Source: Phycisphaerae bacterium (lineage in GTDB: Bacteria > Planctomycetota > Phycisphaerae > UBA1845 > Fen-1342). Taken from it: a stretch of DNA of 35,505 nucleotides. A model generated the notes under the pieces. That model was not told the origin of the DNA. It ran no database searches and saw only the letters and a program-made list of their open reading frames with translations. Position 1 is the first letter of the stretch; each line of letters opens with the position of its first letter. The stretch is from NCBI GenBank assembly GCA_030612705.1, contig JAUWNI010000031.1, positions 1-35,505 of the forward strand. Direction: 5' to 3'. Positions 24,679 through 33,700 of the stretch are shown here, piece by piece. A program made the position numbers and the translations under genes.

Positions 24679-26229
24679 CTACGGGCAGGTCGTCCCGTAG
24701 ACGGCGAGCAGGGCGGCAAGGTCGGCAAGGTCTACGTCCCCGTCGCCATCGAGGTCGCCGTCTTCATATATCGCGCCGCTGGTTGTGCCGTAGTTGGCGA
24801 GCAAGATCGCCAGGTCCGCCAGATCGACGTCGCCGTCTCCGTCAAGATCGCCGAAGCATTCGGGAACGTATTCGTACACGACCAAATTCGAGTCTGTGTA
24901 CCAGACGATCTCGGGTTTCCCGTCGAGATCGAGATCGCTCGTGATGAGCCGCTTGCGTCCCTGTTCTCGAACCGTCCCTTCGTGCTCCCAGATGATTTCC
25001 AACGTGTTATCGGCGACCCCGGTGAAGAGTATGCTGCGATCGGGAACCTGAAATAGAAGATCGCTGTAGCCGTCGCCGTTGGCATCCCCGGATATTACCC
25101 CGGCGTGGATCGCTCCCGAGGTGTTGAGTTCGTAGGTCCAGACCACCTGATACGCATTGTCCTCGGTGCTCTCAAACATCCACACCGTCCAACAGACAGG
25201 CTGACCGAACCCGCCGCTGCCGGTGAGCGCCACGAAGTCGTCTTTACCATCGCGGTCCAGGTCTCCTCCTTCCGTCACCCAATATCCGTTGTCATCCGGA
25301 AGCACGTCGCTTGTCCACGTCTCGAAGTAGTTGTTGCCCTCCCGGCATTCAACGACGTGGATGTAAACCTGATCGCCCACTTCCGGTGCGGCAATCTCCA
25401 TATAACCGTCCCCGTCGAAGTCCCCAACACCCACGCATCCGCTCACGGCATAGTTCGGACCGTAGTTACCGCCGTACACCTCCTGATAGGTGTCATCGCC
25501 GATTGACTCGTAGACGGCGACCGATCGGCTACTGGTGCCTTGATGGCTGCAAATCACTTCCCGCAAGCCGTCCGCGTCCATATCAAAGACACGCAAATGC
25601 GTGAAGTGCGTGTTGACTACGCCCGTGTGATGCTCGGCGGTAGGCGCGGATGGAAACGTGTACGGATCCGGCTGCTCGTAGAAAACCAGGTACGGATCGG
25701 CGTAGTATCCCGCCTTCCAGATGATCTCCTCCAATCCGTCCCCGTCCGTATCGCCGATCCCAATAAACCACGAGTAAGACGTCGGCGGGCCGGTCTCGTG
25801 CACAAGGGCGAACGTGTTGTCCCCCGTCACCTCCCAGACCTGCACCGGCCCAAGCTGGTCCTGTCCATACCAAAGCTCCTTGGCCCCATCGTGATCCATA
25901 TCCCCCTCCCAGATGTTTGTGAGTCCCCTTGGGAGGGAAGCTACCAGGGAAAAGTTATCCTCGCGTCCAGATACCTGCCGAACTTGATCACGAAACCGGT
26001 CCGGATCAAGCTCTTCCCGCGGCGACGGACCCACGCTTCGACGAGACCACAGCACGTCGAAGGTTTCGTTAACGAACTCCCGTTCCACGTCCGCGGTCGG
26101 TTGCACGATGTGCCCGACCTGCGCGTCGGCCGGATGAAAGTTTGCGGCATGCGCCGTGCCCATTAGCGTGGAAACAATCGCAAGCAACAGTACAGGGCTA
26201 AGCTGAATCGAAAGGCCTCGTGTGTTCAT
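24679..26229 (-). CDS. Secreted FG-GAP/VCBS-like protein with dockerin tail
   Basis: A 516-aa secreted protein with a signal peptide (1-28, TAHA cleavage). About 100-450 is a propeller of FG-GAP-like blades, each with a calcium-type DxDxDG loop: GDTDGDGLEEIIW, DMDADGLREVI, GDFDGDGYMEIAAP, DLDRDGKDDFV, GDANGDGYSDLLFQV and DLDLDGKPEIVWY. The last 57 residues are a dockerin-like pair, GDLDGDGDVDLADLAILLANYG and a second DGDLDGDGDVDLADLAALL loop, ending YGTTCP. This tail is nearly identical to that of the 1203-aa protein at 30709-34320. GGGAGG lies 6-7 nt before the ATG. FG-GAP propellers often bind surface ligands or sugars; the target is unknown. Confidence 0.87.
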   Translation of the reverse strand: MNTRGLSIQLSPVLLLAIVSTLMGTAHAANFHPADAQVGHIVQPTADVEREFVNETFDVLWSRRSVGPSPREELDPDRFRDQVRQVSGREDNFSLVASLPRGLTNIWEGDMDHDGAKELWYGQDQLGPVQVWEVTGDNTFALVHETGPPTSYSWFIGIGDTDGDGLEEIIWKAGYYADPYLVFYEQPDPYTFPSAPTAEHHTGVVNTHFTHLRVFDMDADGLREVICSHQGTSSRSVAVYESIGDDTYQEVYGGNYGPNYAVSGCVGVGDFDGDGYMEIAAPEVGDQVYIHVVECREGNNYFETWTSDVLPDDNGYWVTEGGDLDRDGKDDFVALTGSGGFGQPVCWTVWMFESTEDNAYQVVWTYELNTSGAIHAGVISGDANGDGYSDLLFQVPDRSILFTGVADNTLEIIWEHEGTVREQGRKRLITSDLDLDGKPEIVWYTDSNLVVYEYVPECFGDLDGDGDVDLADLAILLANYGTTSGAIYEDGDLDGDGDVDLADLAALLAVYGTTCP

Positions 26230-26269
26230 TTGTGTCCCTCCCTAGTTGAGGTTTAGGTGGGTTGGACAA

Positions 26270-26345
26270 AAGCCACTTTATCATTTTACACCATTCTCAC
26301 TATAGACCTCGACCACAACGAAACATAATACATTTTTTCCACAAA
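26270..26345 (-). promoter_or_regulatory. AT-rich candidate promoter of the FG-GAP gene
   Basis: This is one of the few AT-rich stretches in the window and lies just upstream of the FG-GAP gene. On the minus strand it has possible -10 boxes TATAGT (26299-26304) and TAAAAT (26283-26288). The matching -35 boxes are weak, so the exact start cannot be fixed. Confidence 0.35.
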
Positions 26346-26390
26346 ACCGGGCTGGATGAGGTATGTTTCGCCTGTGCATAACCCCCACGC

Positions 26391-26768
26391 TTATGCTTGG
26401 GGTTCAGCTTGAGCCAGCAACTCTTGCACCGCGTCCGCCAGGTCGGCGAGTTTGAGCGGCTTGGTGAAGACGCGTTCGGCGCCTAAGCCACGGGCACTCT
26501 CCAGGAAGAGCTGATTAGAGGGCGCGCTGATTGCGATAATCTTGACACGCGGCTGCTTCATGCGGAGAAAGCAGATCGTCTCGATCCCATCTTTTTCCGG
26601 CATGATGATGTCGGTGATGACCAGGTCGAAATCCGTCGTTTCGAGCGCGCGGATCGCCTCGTTGCCGTCGGCCGCTTCGCAAATGTCGTATTCACACTGC
26701 TCCAGCTTCCGTCTCAGCACGCTGCGAACCGGAGCTTCATCGTCGACGATGAGAATACTATGAGTCAT
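26391..26768 (-). CDS. Single-domain response regulator (CheY-like)
   Basis: A 125-aa stand-alone receiver domain. The acidic pair is D9/D10, the phospho-acceptor is D53 in VITDIIMPEKDG, the switch Ser is in IIAISAPS, and the Lys is in VFTKPLK. It has no output domain, so it should act by protein contact or as a phosphate sink. Start ATG 26768 has GGAG 8 nt upstream and lies inside the 3' end of the truncated kinase fusion gene (11-bp overlap), implying they were cotranscribed and formed a phosphorelay before the kinase was damaged. The last residues are AQAEPQA. Confidence 0.93.
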   Translation of the reverse strand: MTHSILIVDDEAPVRSVLRRKLEQCEYDICEAADGNEAIRALETTDFDLVITDIIMPEKDGIETICFLRMKQPRVKIIAISAPSNQLFLESARGLGAERVFTKPLKLADLADAVQELLAQAEPQA

Positions 26769-28032
26769 GGTGTTCACTCCCGATCCGGCCGAGCACGCTA
26801 CTTATACATGATAAAAGAATACTGGTATTGAAAGGCTTCTGCAAGAACGCGACACCTTCGTCCAGAACGCCATGGTGTCCGATTACGTCCGAGGTATAGC
26901 CGGAGACGTACAGCACTTTGATCTCCGGGCGTGTTACGGCAAGTGCTTCGGCCAATGCGCGACCGTTCATCTCCGGCATGACGACGTCGGTGACCAACAG
27001 GTGTATCGGCCCGGAGTGGGCCGCGGCGAGCTTGAGCGCGTGCGGCGCGCTTTCCGCGGTCAGGACGGTGTAGCCGTGACTTTCCAACGCATGGCGCACC
27101 ATATCCCGGACAACGTCGTCATCTTCGCAGATCAGGACCGTCTCGTTACCGTCGAGCGTTTGATCGGCCGGGTGCGGTCTGGATTTCGCCGATGCCGTTT
27201 CGTCCACGGCGGGAAAGTAGACCTTGAAAGTGGTTCCCCGATCCGGCTCGCTATCGACCATGACGTGGCCGGCGGTCTGCTTGACGATGCCGTGTACGGT
27301 GGCCAACCCCAGTCCGGTTCCCTGTCCGTCGGCCTTCGTCGTGAAAAAGGGTTCGAAGATCCACTGGACGGTCTGCTTATCGATGCCGCAACCGGTGTCG
27401 CTGATGGCGAACATCACGTACGGTCCCGGGCGCACGTCGGGGTGATCGGCCGTATCTTCTTCATCCAAGGTAACGTTCGCAGTCTCGATCGTGAGTGTTC
27501 CGCCGCCGGGCATCGCGTCGCGGGCGTTGACGACCAGGTTCATGACGACCTGCTCGATTTGATTGGGGTCGGCGTGAATACAGGCGGCGATCAGTCCGCC
27601 GGCCGAGAGCTTGGTTTGCAGGTGGTATTGCAGGATGTCTACAAGTTGGTCGAGCGTGACGCCCAGACCATAGTGGCACCAGCTCGTGAAGCTGATGATG
27701 CGATGTCCGAAGGTGGCGTTGGGCAATGCGTCGGGCACGACCGGCTCGACGTGCTTCTTGCATTTCGAGCAGTAGTCCCGGTGGATCGTGTGCTCGGTGA
27801 CCACCGAATGCAGGTCTTCGGGCAGGTCCTCGACCAGCCGCGTGCGGGTGCGGCGGCAGCGTTGCAGCGGCCCGCCGCAGCACGGACAGACCTTCAGGCG
27901 GTGCGTCTGCCGCCGGTCGATCCGCGTCGGCGTCGGTCGGCGATGACCGGGATGGCCATCGCGTGCCCCGGGGCGTTTGCGGCGTCGACCGCGGGGTGTC
28001 GTGGCGTTGGGTTTGGTGTAGACCGGAATCAT
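26758..28032 (-). CDS. Chimera: IS66 transposase N-part fused to truncated hybrid histidine kinase
   Basis: A 424-aa open frame of two unrelated parts. Residues 1-150 match an IS66-family transposase: a GRRRKRPGARDGHPGH basic segment, a zinc finger (C49, C51, C52, C88, C91), and a partial region ending SAGGLIA before the DDE catalytic domain, which is absent. From about residue 151 the chain is a histidine kinase: NLVVNARDAM (N box), DTGCGID (G1), EPFFTTK (F box) and GQGTGLGLATV (G2), then a receiver domain with TDVVMPEM (D349) and LQKPF (K399). The sensor and the HisKA dimerisation/phospho-His domain are missing. Without the phosphorylated His the kinase is probably inactive as such. The frame is uninterrupted across the junction near 27582. 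It could be a natural recombination product, a decaying pseudogene, or an assembly join. Confidence 0.8.
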   Translation of the reverse strand: MIPVYTKPNATTPRGRRRKRPGARDGHPGHRRPTPTRIDRRQTHRLKVCPCCGGPLQRCRRTRTRLVEDLPEDLHSVVTEHTIHRDYCSKCKKHVEPVVPDALPNATFGHRIISFTSWCHYGLGVTLDQLVDILQYHLQTKLSAGGLIAACIHADPNQIEQVVMNLVVNARDAMPGGGTLTIETANVTLDEEDTADHPDVRPGPYVMFAISDTGCGIDKQTVQWIFEPFFTTKADGQGTGLGLATVHGIVKQTAGHVMVDSEPDRGTTFKVYFPAVDETASAKSRPHPADQTLDGNETVLICEDDDVVRDMVRHALESHGYTVLTAESAPHALKLAAAHSGPIHLLVTDVVMPEMNGRALAEALAVTRPEIKVLYVSGYTSDVIGHHGVLDEGVAFLQKPFNTSILLSCISSVLGRIGSEHHDS

Positions 28033-28298
28033 GCCGGAGGGTGTGGCGGGCGAAACGCCGGCCGTGCTGGCCCGCGCTTCCAGCAGCGCGAGCCGCGCGT
28101 CCTGCCCAGCAATGCGGCGGGCGGCCGCCAGCAGCGCGAGTCGTGCGTCCTGCTCGGCGATGCGGCGAGCAGCGCGAGAGTAACCGCGTCGGGGCCGAGC
28201 GTGTAGAGCCGGCGGGCGGCGGCCTCATCGAAGATGCCGGATTGCAACGCCGCCACCAAGCTGTCCAACGCGTCCGAACGTGTCGCCGTCTTGCGCAT
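27583..28298 (-). pseudogene. Broken IS66-family transposase (5' part)
   Basis: The transposase reading frame appears to begin at ATG 28298 (MRKTATRSDALDSLVAALQS), giving the leucine-zipper-like N-terminus. Near 28170 the sequence TLALLA.. is out of frame with what follows (ARRIAEQDARLALL, repeated), consistent with a small deletion. Beyond that the protein continues in the 28032 frame to the SAGGLIA segment, where it stops at the kinase junction. The DDE domain and right half are missing, so the copy cannot transpose on its own. Confidence 0.75.
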
Positions 28299-28363
28299 GC
28301 CGAGGATATACGCGCGTGCGCGCTCCCGGCGCAAGGGCTAAAGTGGGAAAATCTCAGAAAATC

Positions 28364-28385
28364 TTGCAGACGGGTGAACTGTTAC
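28364..28385 (-). repeat. Candidate IS66 terminal end, copy A
   Basis: Reading the minus strand, this segment begins GTAACAGTTCACCCG and lies about 65 bp upstream of the transposase start at 28298. IS66 elements typically end in inverted repeats that begin GTAA, so this may be the left end. It is a 20/22 match, in the same orientation, to 30651-30672. The opposite end of the element was not found. Confidence 0.55.
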
Positions 28386-28927
28386 TCTGTTGCGGTTTCC
28401 GCTGCTCACCGCCACCGCCGTCGCAAGGTATTCCGTGCGTAACCGCCCCGCCCCGCCTCACGCATTACCCCCGTCTCACGCCGCGAGGGGAAAGAAGCCC
28501 AAGGAGGGGGCCTAGGGGAAACTGCGGAGCTGGTTCCCCCAGATTCCACCCACAGATACTGCGGAAGAGCCCTAAATAGCGAGGAAGCACCTTTTCTCCC
28601 CCTTTTCTGACCCGGATTAGTAATGCCGTTCGTAACTGTCCCCAATATACGTACCAAATAATGCTCTAATAGCCCTATTTATCCCTACTCGCGCTGCTCA
28701 GATGATTATCAGACACGCCTCGTCCGCGCCACTGTTGGATTCAAACGAGGATTTCGTCATACTTATACTTCAGATGTTGGGAGCTTTGACACAGATGTCG
28801 CTTATCGCGACGGAGTAAGACTCCTGGCTGACTCATGAACGCCGCGCTCGCCGCGGATGAAATACATGAGCAGGAAACGAATGAGATCAATATCAACAGC
28901 CACGATCACGGCAGAAAGGCGTTTGAA
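28386..28927. other. Intergenic region before BNR-dockerin gene
   Basis: About 540 bp with no convincing gene. It has GC-rich short repeats in the first 200 bp, then a pyrimidine-rich stretch CCTTTTCTCCCCCTTTTC near 28590-28607. From about 28620 it becomes more AT-rich, with ATAATGCTCTAATAGCCCTATTTATCC near 28660-28685. This would be the likely zone for a promoter of the next gene, but I cannot assign boxes. A short frame at 28835 is the extended N-terminus of the next gene. Confidence 0.45.
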
Positions 28928-30325
28928 ATGAAGCGCCAATCCCTTATCAACCTCGCCATGTTGGCCCTGTCCATTCTGCTCATTAACAACATCGCCGTCG
29001 GCGGTGTTTGGGAAGATGAGTTTCCGATCACACAGGACCCCGTGTACCAGTACCGTCAATACCCGGCGGTAGCGCCAGACGACACACTCTACATGCTCTG
29101 GCCGGACTGGACGGTTTTTGAGGACACACAGATCATGTTGACAAAGAGCCCCGACCGAGGGCAGACGTGGCTCGGGCCTGACACGATCTTTTCCGGAATG
29201 GCGTACGAGGACTTCGATCTGCTCGCCAACGCCGAAGGGCTTCACCTGCTGTTCGTCGAGCTCCATGAGCACGGAGTGAATGAGAGGTCGCTGCTTTTCC
29301 ACACCAAGAGCCTCAACGGTGGTGATACCTGGACGACGCCGGTCAGAATCGGCGATCGCGAGAGCATCGCTTCGATCAAGCTGTTCAGTGATGGCGGCGA
29401 TTTGTTTGTCTACGCGATGAACTATGATTACGACACCGAGACGAGATACAACTACCTCTATCATAGCAACGACGGTGGCGTGACCTGGCCGGAGGAGGAG
29501 ATCCTGCCGGGCACGACCGTACAGAACCCCGACTTCCTGGTCGATGACAACGGCATCCACATGGTCTACGGCGGATTGCTGTTCGAACCCGAGATCATGT
29601 ATTGCAGAAGCACCGACGCCGGCGCCAACTGGACCACGCCAGTGGCGGTCTCGATGGGTGCGGGAGTACACGCGCAGCTTCCACAAATAGCGATCGACGA
29701 CAGTGCGATCCACGTCTGCTGGGATGATGACCGCGAGGAATACTACAACACCATGTACTCCCGCAGCACCAACGACGGACTGACCTGGAGCATCGACCAG
29801 CGGATTAACGACACGTTCTACGGTGCCCGCGCGAGACTCCTCGCCGACGAGGAAGGGCTACACCTGGTGTGGTGTCAGTATCACGGCGACGATGGCTGGC
29901 CGCAGAGTTGGGGTAGCGGCGACTACGGGATTATCTGGTACAAATTCAGCGACGATTCCGGCCTGACCTGGACGGACGAATATCGTGTCTCGCAGAACGA
30001 GGACATCCCGACGATGGAGTTGCCCACCAGGGGTGCCAACCGCGTCAAGCTGTCGCAGTTCAGCGACGGCTTCTGCGCCACGTGGCAGGACAGACGCGAC
30101 GGCAACATGGACATTTACATGCGTAACTACTTCGGCCCCGCCTGCCTTGGCGACGTCGACGGCGACGGTGACACCGACCTCAGCGATCTCGCCGAATTGC
30201 TCGCCGCGTATGGCGCGTCGGAAGGTGATCCAGGCTACAACCCGGACGCCGACTTCGACGCCAACGGCATGATCGATCTGAGCGACCTGGCGTTCCTGCT
30301 GGCCGATTACGGGTGCGGATCATAA
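28928..30325 (+). CDS. Secreted BNR/Asp-box (sialidase-fold) protein with dockerin tail
   Basis: A 465-aa secreted protein. A signal peptide occupies about 1-25 (INLAMLALSILLINNIAVGG). The body is a sialidase-type propeller with six Asp boxes of the SxDxGxTW pattern: SPDRGQTW, SLNGGDTW, SNDGGVTW, STDAGANW, STNDGLTW and SDDSGLTW. Such propellers include sialidases and other sugar-binding or sugar-cleaving proteins; I could not identify the sialidase catalytic Arg triad and Tyr/Glu, so no activity is claimed. The last 58 residues are a dockerin-like pair, DVDGDGDTDLSDLAELLAAYG and DADFDANGMIDLSDLAFLLADYG, ending CGS. ATG 28928 has AAAGG 8 nt upstream; an earlier frame start at 28835 adds a hydrophilic stretch. 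Confidence 0.87.
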   Translation: MKRQSLINLAMLALSILLINNIAVGGVWEDEFPITQDPVYQYRQYPAVAPDDTLYMLWPDWTVFEDTQIMLTKSPDRGQTWLGPDTIFSGMAYEDFDLLANAEGLHLLFVELHEHGVNERSLLFHTKSLNGGDTWTTPVRIGDRESIASIKLFSDGGDLFVYAMNYDYDTETRYNYLYHSNDGGVTWPEEEILPGTTVQNPDFLVDDNGIHMVYGGLLFEPEIMYCRSTDAGANWTTPVAVSMGAGVHAQLPQIAIDDSAIHVCWDDDREEYYNTMYSRSTNDGLTWSIDQRINDTFYGARARLLADEEGLHLVWCQYHGDDGWPQSWGSGDYGIIWYKFSDDSGLTWTDEYRVSQNEDIPTMELPTRGANRVKLSQFSDGFCATWQDRRDGNMDIYMRNYFGPACLGDVDGDGDTDLSDLAELLAAYGASEGDPGYNPDADFDANGMIDLSDLAFLLADYGCGS

Positions 30326-30366
30326 CAGTCCACCGCAAAAGTCGGCGGCGCCCATATACGAGAAAA

Positions 30367-30415
30367 TGTGTCAGGAATATTCATCCTGACACTGACACTG
30401 ACTGACACTGACACC
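30367..30415. repeat. TGTCAGGA palindrome with expanded TGACAC repeats
   Basis: GTGTCAGGA (30368-30376) pairs with TCCTGACAC (30384-30392) around ATATTCA. The right arm is followed by CTGACACTGACTGACACTG and CACC, then TTTTC, so the arm motif TGACAC recurs several times. GTGTCAGGA..TCCTGACAC resembles REP elements associated with IS200-type RAYT transposases. The stem may also end transcription of the upstream gene. Confidence 0.7.
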
Positions 30416-30650
30416 TTTTCTGTCCACGGCGGAATTCGCGATTTTCGCTTGGATCGAGAGGCCCGTGCATGTAGATTGATGGTAGAAGCTCGGTAAATGG
30501 TAAGCATTCAGCGGTCAGCAATCAGCGTTCAGCCGAAAGTCGAGCGTTTAGCGACCAGATGTCACGAATAACGAGTTATTGAGAGCAGCGCGGGAACATG
30601 ATCAAGGCAAGGCACCCGCCCGCCCCACGACGCGAATGGCTGAAAGCTTG

Positions 30651-30672
30651 TTGCAAACGGCTGAACTGTTAC
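30651..30672 (-). repeat. Candidate IS66 terminal end, copy B
   Basis: On the minus strand it begins GTAACAGTTCAGCCG. It differs from 28364-28385 at two of 22 positions and lies in the same orientation, 2.3 kb away, with the BNR-dockerin gene between. No transposase flanks it, so it may be a solo end left by a lost element or a shared regulatory sequence. Confidence 0.5.
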
Positions 30673-30708
30673 GGTAAATGGATAATCCCGGTTAAGGAGG
30701 TCTCATAG

Positions 30709-33700
30709 GTGAATTGGATGAAAACCGCATTCATGCTGGGCGCCGGATTCTTGTGTGTGAGCCACCTGATGGCGAACACGCCGCCAGGTCGAATTGCAGA
30801 GACCGCCGACGAGTTTGCGCCGGCATTGGTGAGCTCAGCGCAGGCTGTGGCCGTACCGGGCAAGGCACGGGCCAAGGCAGAATGGGAGCGGTTGCTGAAG
30901 GAGCGGAGACCGGCCGGCAAGGCCCCGTTGACTGTGGAGAGCACCACGGCCACCCAGTTGGGCGGCGGTTCGCGCGGTGATGTCAACATCGACATCGTCA
31001 TTCTGACCGACGACTATGGAAATGAGACCACGTGGGAGCTGGTCGAGCGGAATTCCGCCACGCTGGTGGCGTCCGGCGGCCCCTACGATGACAACACGCT
31101 ATACGAAATCACCGTCGCCGTAGACTCGACCCTGTGCTACGACTGGACCATCTTTGATACGTATGGTGACGGCATCTGCTGTCAAGCGGGCCAAGGTTAC
31201 TTCGAGGTCTACTATGACGCCGAGCTGGTCTGCTCAGGCGGCGACTTTGTCAACGAGGACTACTGCGAGGGCATGGGCAACAACTGCCTTGATCCGACCG
31301 GCGCCTGCTGCGTCGATCTGGTCTGTGTCGCGACCAACACGGCGGCCGAGTGTGACGGGCTGGGCGGCCTCTGGTACGAAGATGAGAGTTGCCCCGAGTT
31401 CGTGTGTCGCGGAACCTATGCCGACTTCCTGGTGACGGCTCCGTACACCGGCGAAAACTATAACACCTGCGGCGCCGGCAACGACTGCCTGATCCGCTCG
31501 AGCACGGATCACACCTACGAGGTCATCATTCCGCACGACGGGATCTGGACCTTCTCGCTATGCCGGGTCGCCACCTGGGATACCTACATGTATCTCGGTA
31601 CGTCGCTGTGCGGCAACGAGATTGCTTACAACAACGATCACGAATCCTGCGGCGTGCAGTCGGCGATCACCGAGGGGCTTTACGCCGGCCGTTACTTTGT
31701 CGACGTCGAGGGGTACTTGAGCATTTCGTGCGGCCTGTATGCCCTGGACATCTGGGAAGAAATCGCGCCGACCGGGGCCTGCTGCGACGCGGGGCTGGAC
31801 TGCATCGGAACCATGACCGAGCTCGAGTGTGGGACAGCAGCGCCGGACGGCAGATGGTACGAGGGTGAGGATTGTGGTACGCCCGGGCAGCCGCTGTTCG
31901 ATTGCCCCGCGCCGGGCGAAGGCGACACCTGTGAAGATCCGGTTGTGATCAGCGCGCCGTACCCCGTGACCGTGGACGGCACGAACATCGGCATGACCGA
32001 AGACTGCCCCGACCTGCTCGGCTGGAACGCCCAGTGGTTCTACGTCGAGTGTCCGTACGCCGAGAACGAGGTCACGATTACGCTGTGCTCGACGACCGAT
32101 CTGGGCACCGCCGGCAACCTGATCATGGACGATTGCAACTGTGATGATTATGTCGACGACTCGGCTTACGTCTGGGCTGATCCGTGCATCACGCTGCATT
32201 TCGATGTCGCGGGGCCGAGCTACTGGTACTTCCCGGCCTACGCGCTCGATTCCAGCGACAACCCGGTTGACTACGCCGTCACGTTCGACGTCACAGAGCA
32301 CGTACCGTGCGTCGACTGTGAGGACAACGAGGGCGAGGGCGATTGTTACGACGGCTACTGGGACACCTATAACGGTGGTTGCCCCACTGCCCCCGAGTAT
32401 CCCTTGCAGCCGATCGCGTGCGGCGACGTGATGTGCGGCACGTCCGGTGTCTACATCTATGGCGGCGAATTGTACCGTGATATGGACTGGTACGAGCTGA
32501 CCCTCGATTCTCCCGCCGTGGTAACCTGGTCCGCCGAGGCCGAGTTCCCCGTGGGGCTATGGATTCTGGAGGGTGAATGCCCCAACGTGAACGTGGTCGA
32601 ATATACGAATGGGCCGGAGTGCACGCCGGTGAGCGTCTCGGCCACCCTGGAGGCGGGCACCTGGATCCTGATTATCTCGACGGCGGACTGGGGTGACTAC
32701 CCCTGCGGTTCGTACTACGAGGCCACGGTGACGTGTGGCGTAGCCACCGGCGCCTGCTGCTACAACAATGGTGCTGACTGCGTCAACACCGAGGATCTGG
32801 AATGCTACAATGTCTACGGAGGCGAGTGGTACATCGGTGAGGACTGCGCTACATTCGATTGTCCGGTACCCTGCCCGGAGTCGCAGATCGATATCGCGAT
32901 TAGGACCGATTACTTCGGCGCCGAAACCACCTGGGAGATCACCGACCACAACACCGGTGCGCTGATCTGCTCGGGCGGCCCTTACGATGACACCACGCTC
33001 TACGACGAACGCTGCTGCATCGGCTACCAGGATTGCGTCGATTTCACCATGTACGACTCTGCCGGCAACGGGATGTACTCCCCCGGCGGCTTCACCATCC
33101 TGCTCGACGGCGACGTGATCTTCGACGTGATGGGATACGGCTGGCATGGCTCCGAGGTTCTCGTCGAGAACTTCGGCGGCGGCTGCACCCACCCGACCGG
33201 TGCCTGCTGCACCGACGCACTGGAGTGCGTCGGGACCGTGACCGAAAACGAGTGCGCGGTCGGCTGGCCCGGTGCCCATTGGTTCGAAGGCGCGGACTGC
33301 GACGCCGGCTTCCAGTGTCTGGAAACCTGTGCCGACTATCTGGTCGAAGCGCCGTATCTCTCGCCGATCAGGAATACCTGCGGTGCCGGCGACGAGTGTG
33401 ACCCGCCCAGCCAAGCCGGCACCAGTGACGAGCACACCTACGAGGTCGTCATCCCCTACGAGGGCCTATGGAACTTCAACACGTGCACCGACTCGGCATA
33501 CGATACGTGGATCGCGGTCGGCACGGATTGCTGCCTCCAGGACATCGACTACAACGATGATGGCTGCGACGTGCAGTCGGAGGTCATTGTGTACCTCACG
33601 CCGGGCAACTACTTCGTCGATATCGAGGGCTACGGTTGGCGCTGCGGAGCATACCGGCTCGAGGTCCGCGAAGAGATTCCCTGTGTGGTCGAATGTCCCC

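Larger units (their letters stand above)
30326..30708. other. Intergenic region rich in short repeats
   Basis: Holds the TGTCAGG palindrome with TGACAC repeats (30367-30415), an imperfect repeat zone of TCAGC units at about 30509-30535 (CATTCAGCGGTCAGCAATC type), and the second IS-end-like sequence at 30651-30672. It ends in an excellent ribosome site (AAGGAGG, 30694-30700) for the next gene. I see no gene in it. Confidence 0.6.

Noticed and set aside
26872..28206. 444-aa open frame on the plus strand opposite the kinase fusion
   Set aside because: The opposite strand carries recognisable histidine kinase, receiver and transposase motifs; this frame has none. It is an antisense artefact of GC-rich DNA.
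28802..29713. 303-aa open frame on the minus strand opposite the BNR protein
   Set aside because: The plus strand has signal peptide, Asp boxes and dockerin tail; this frame has no recognisable content.
28928..30325. Calling the BNR protein an active sialidase
   Set aside because: Asp boxes show the fold only; the catalytic Arg triad and Tyr/Glu pair could not be identified.
30367..30415. CRISPR-like or satellite array from the TGACAC repeats
   Set aside because: Units are 6-7 bp with no spacers, and no cas gene is present.
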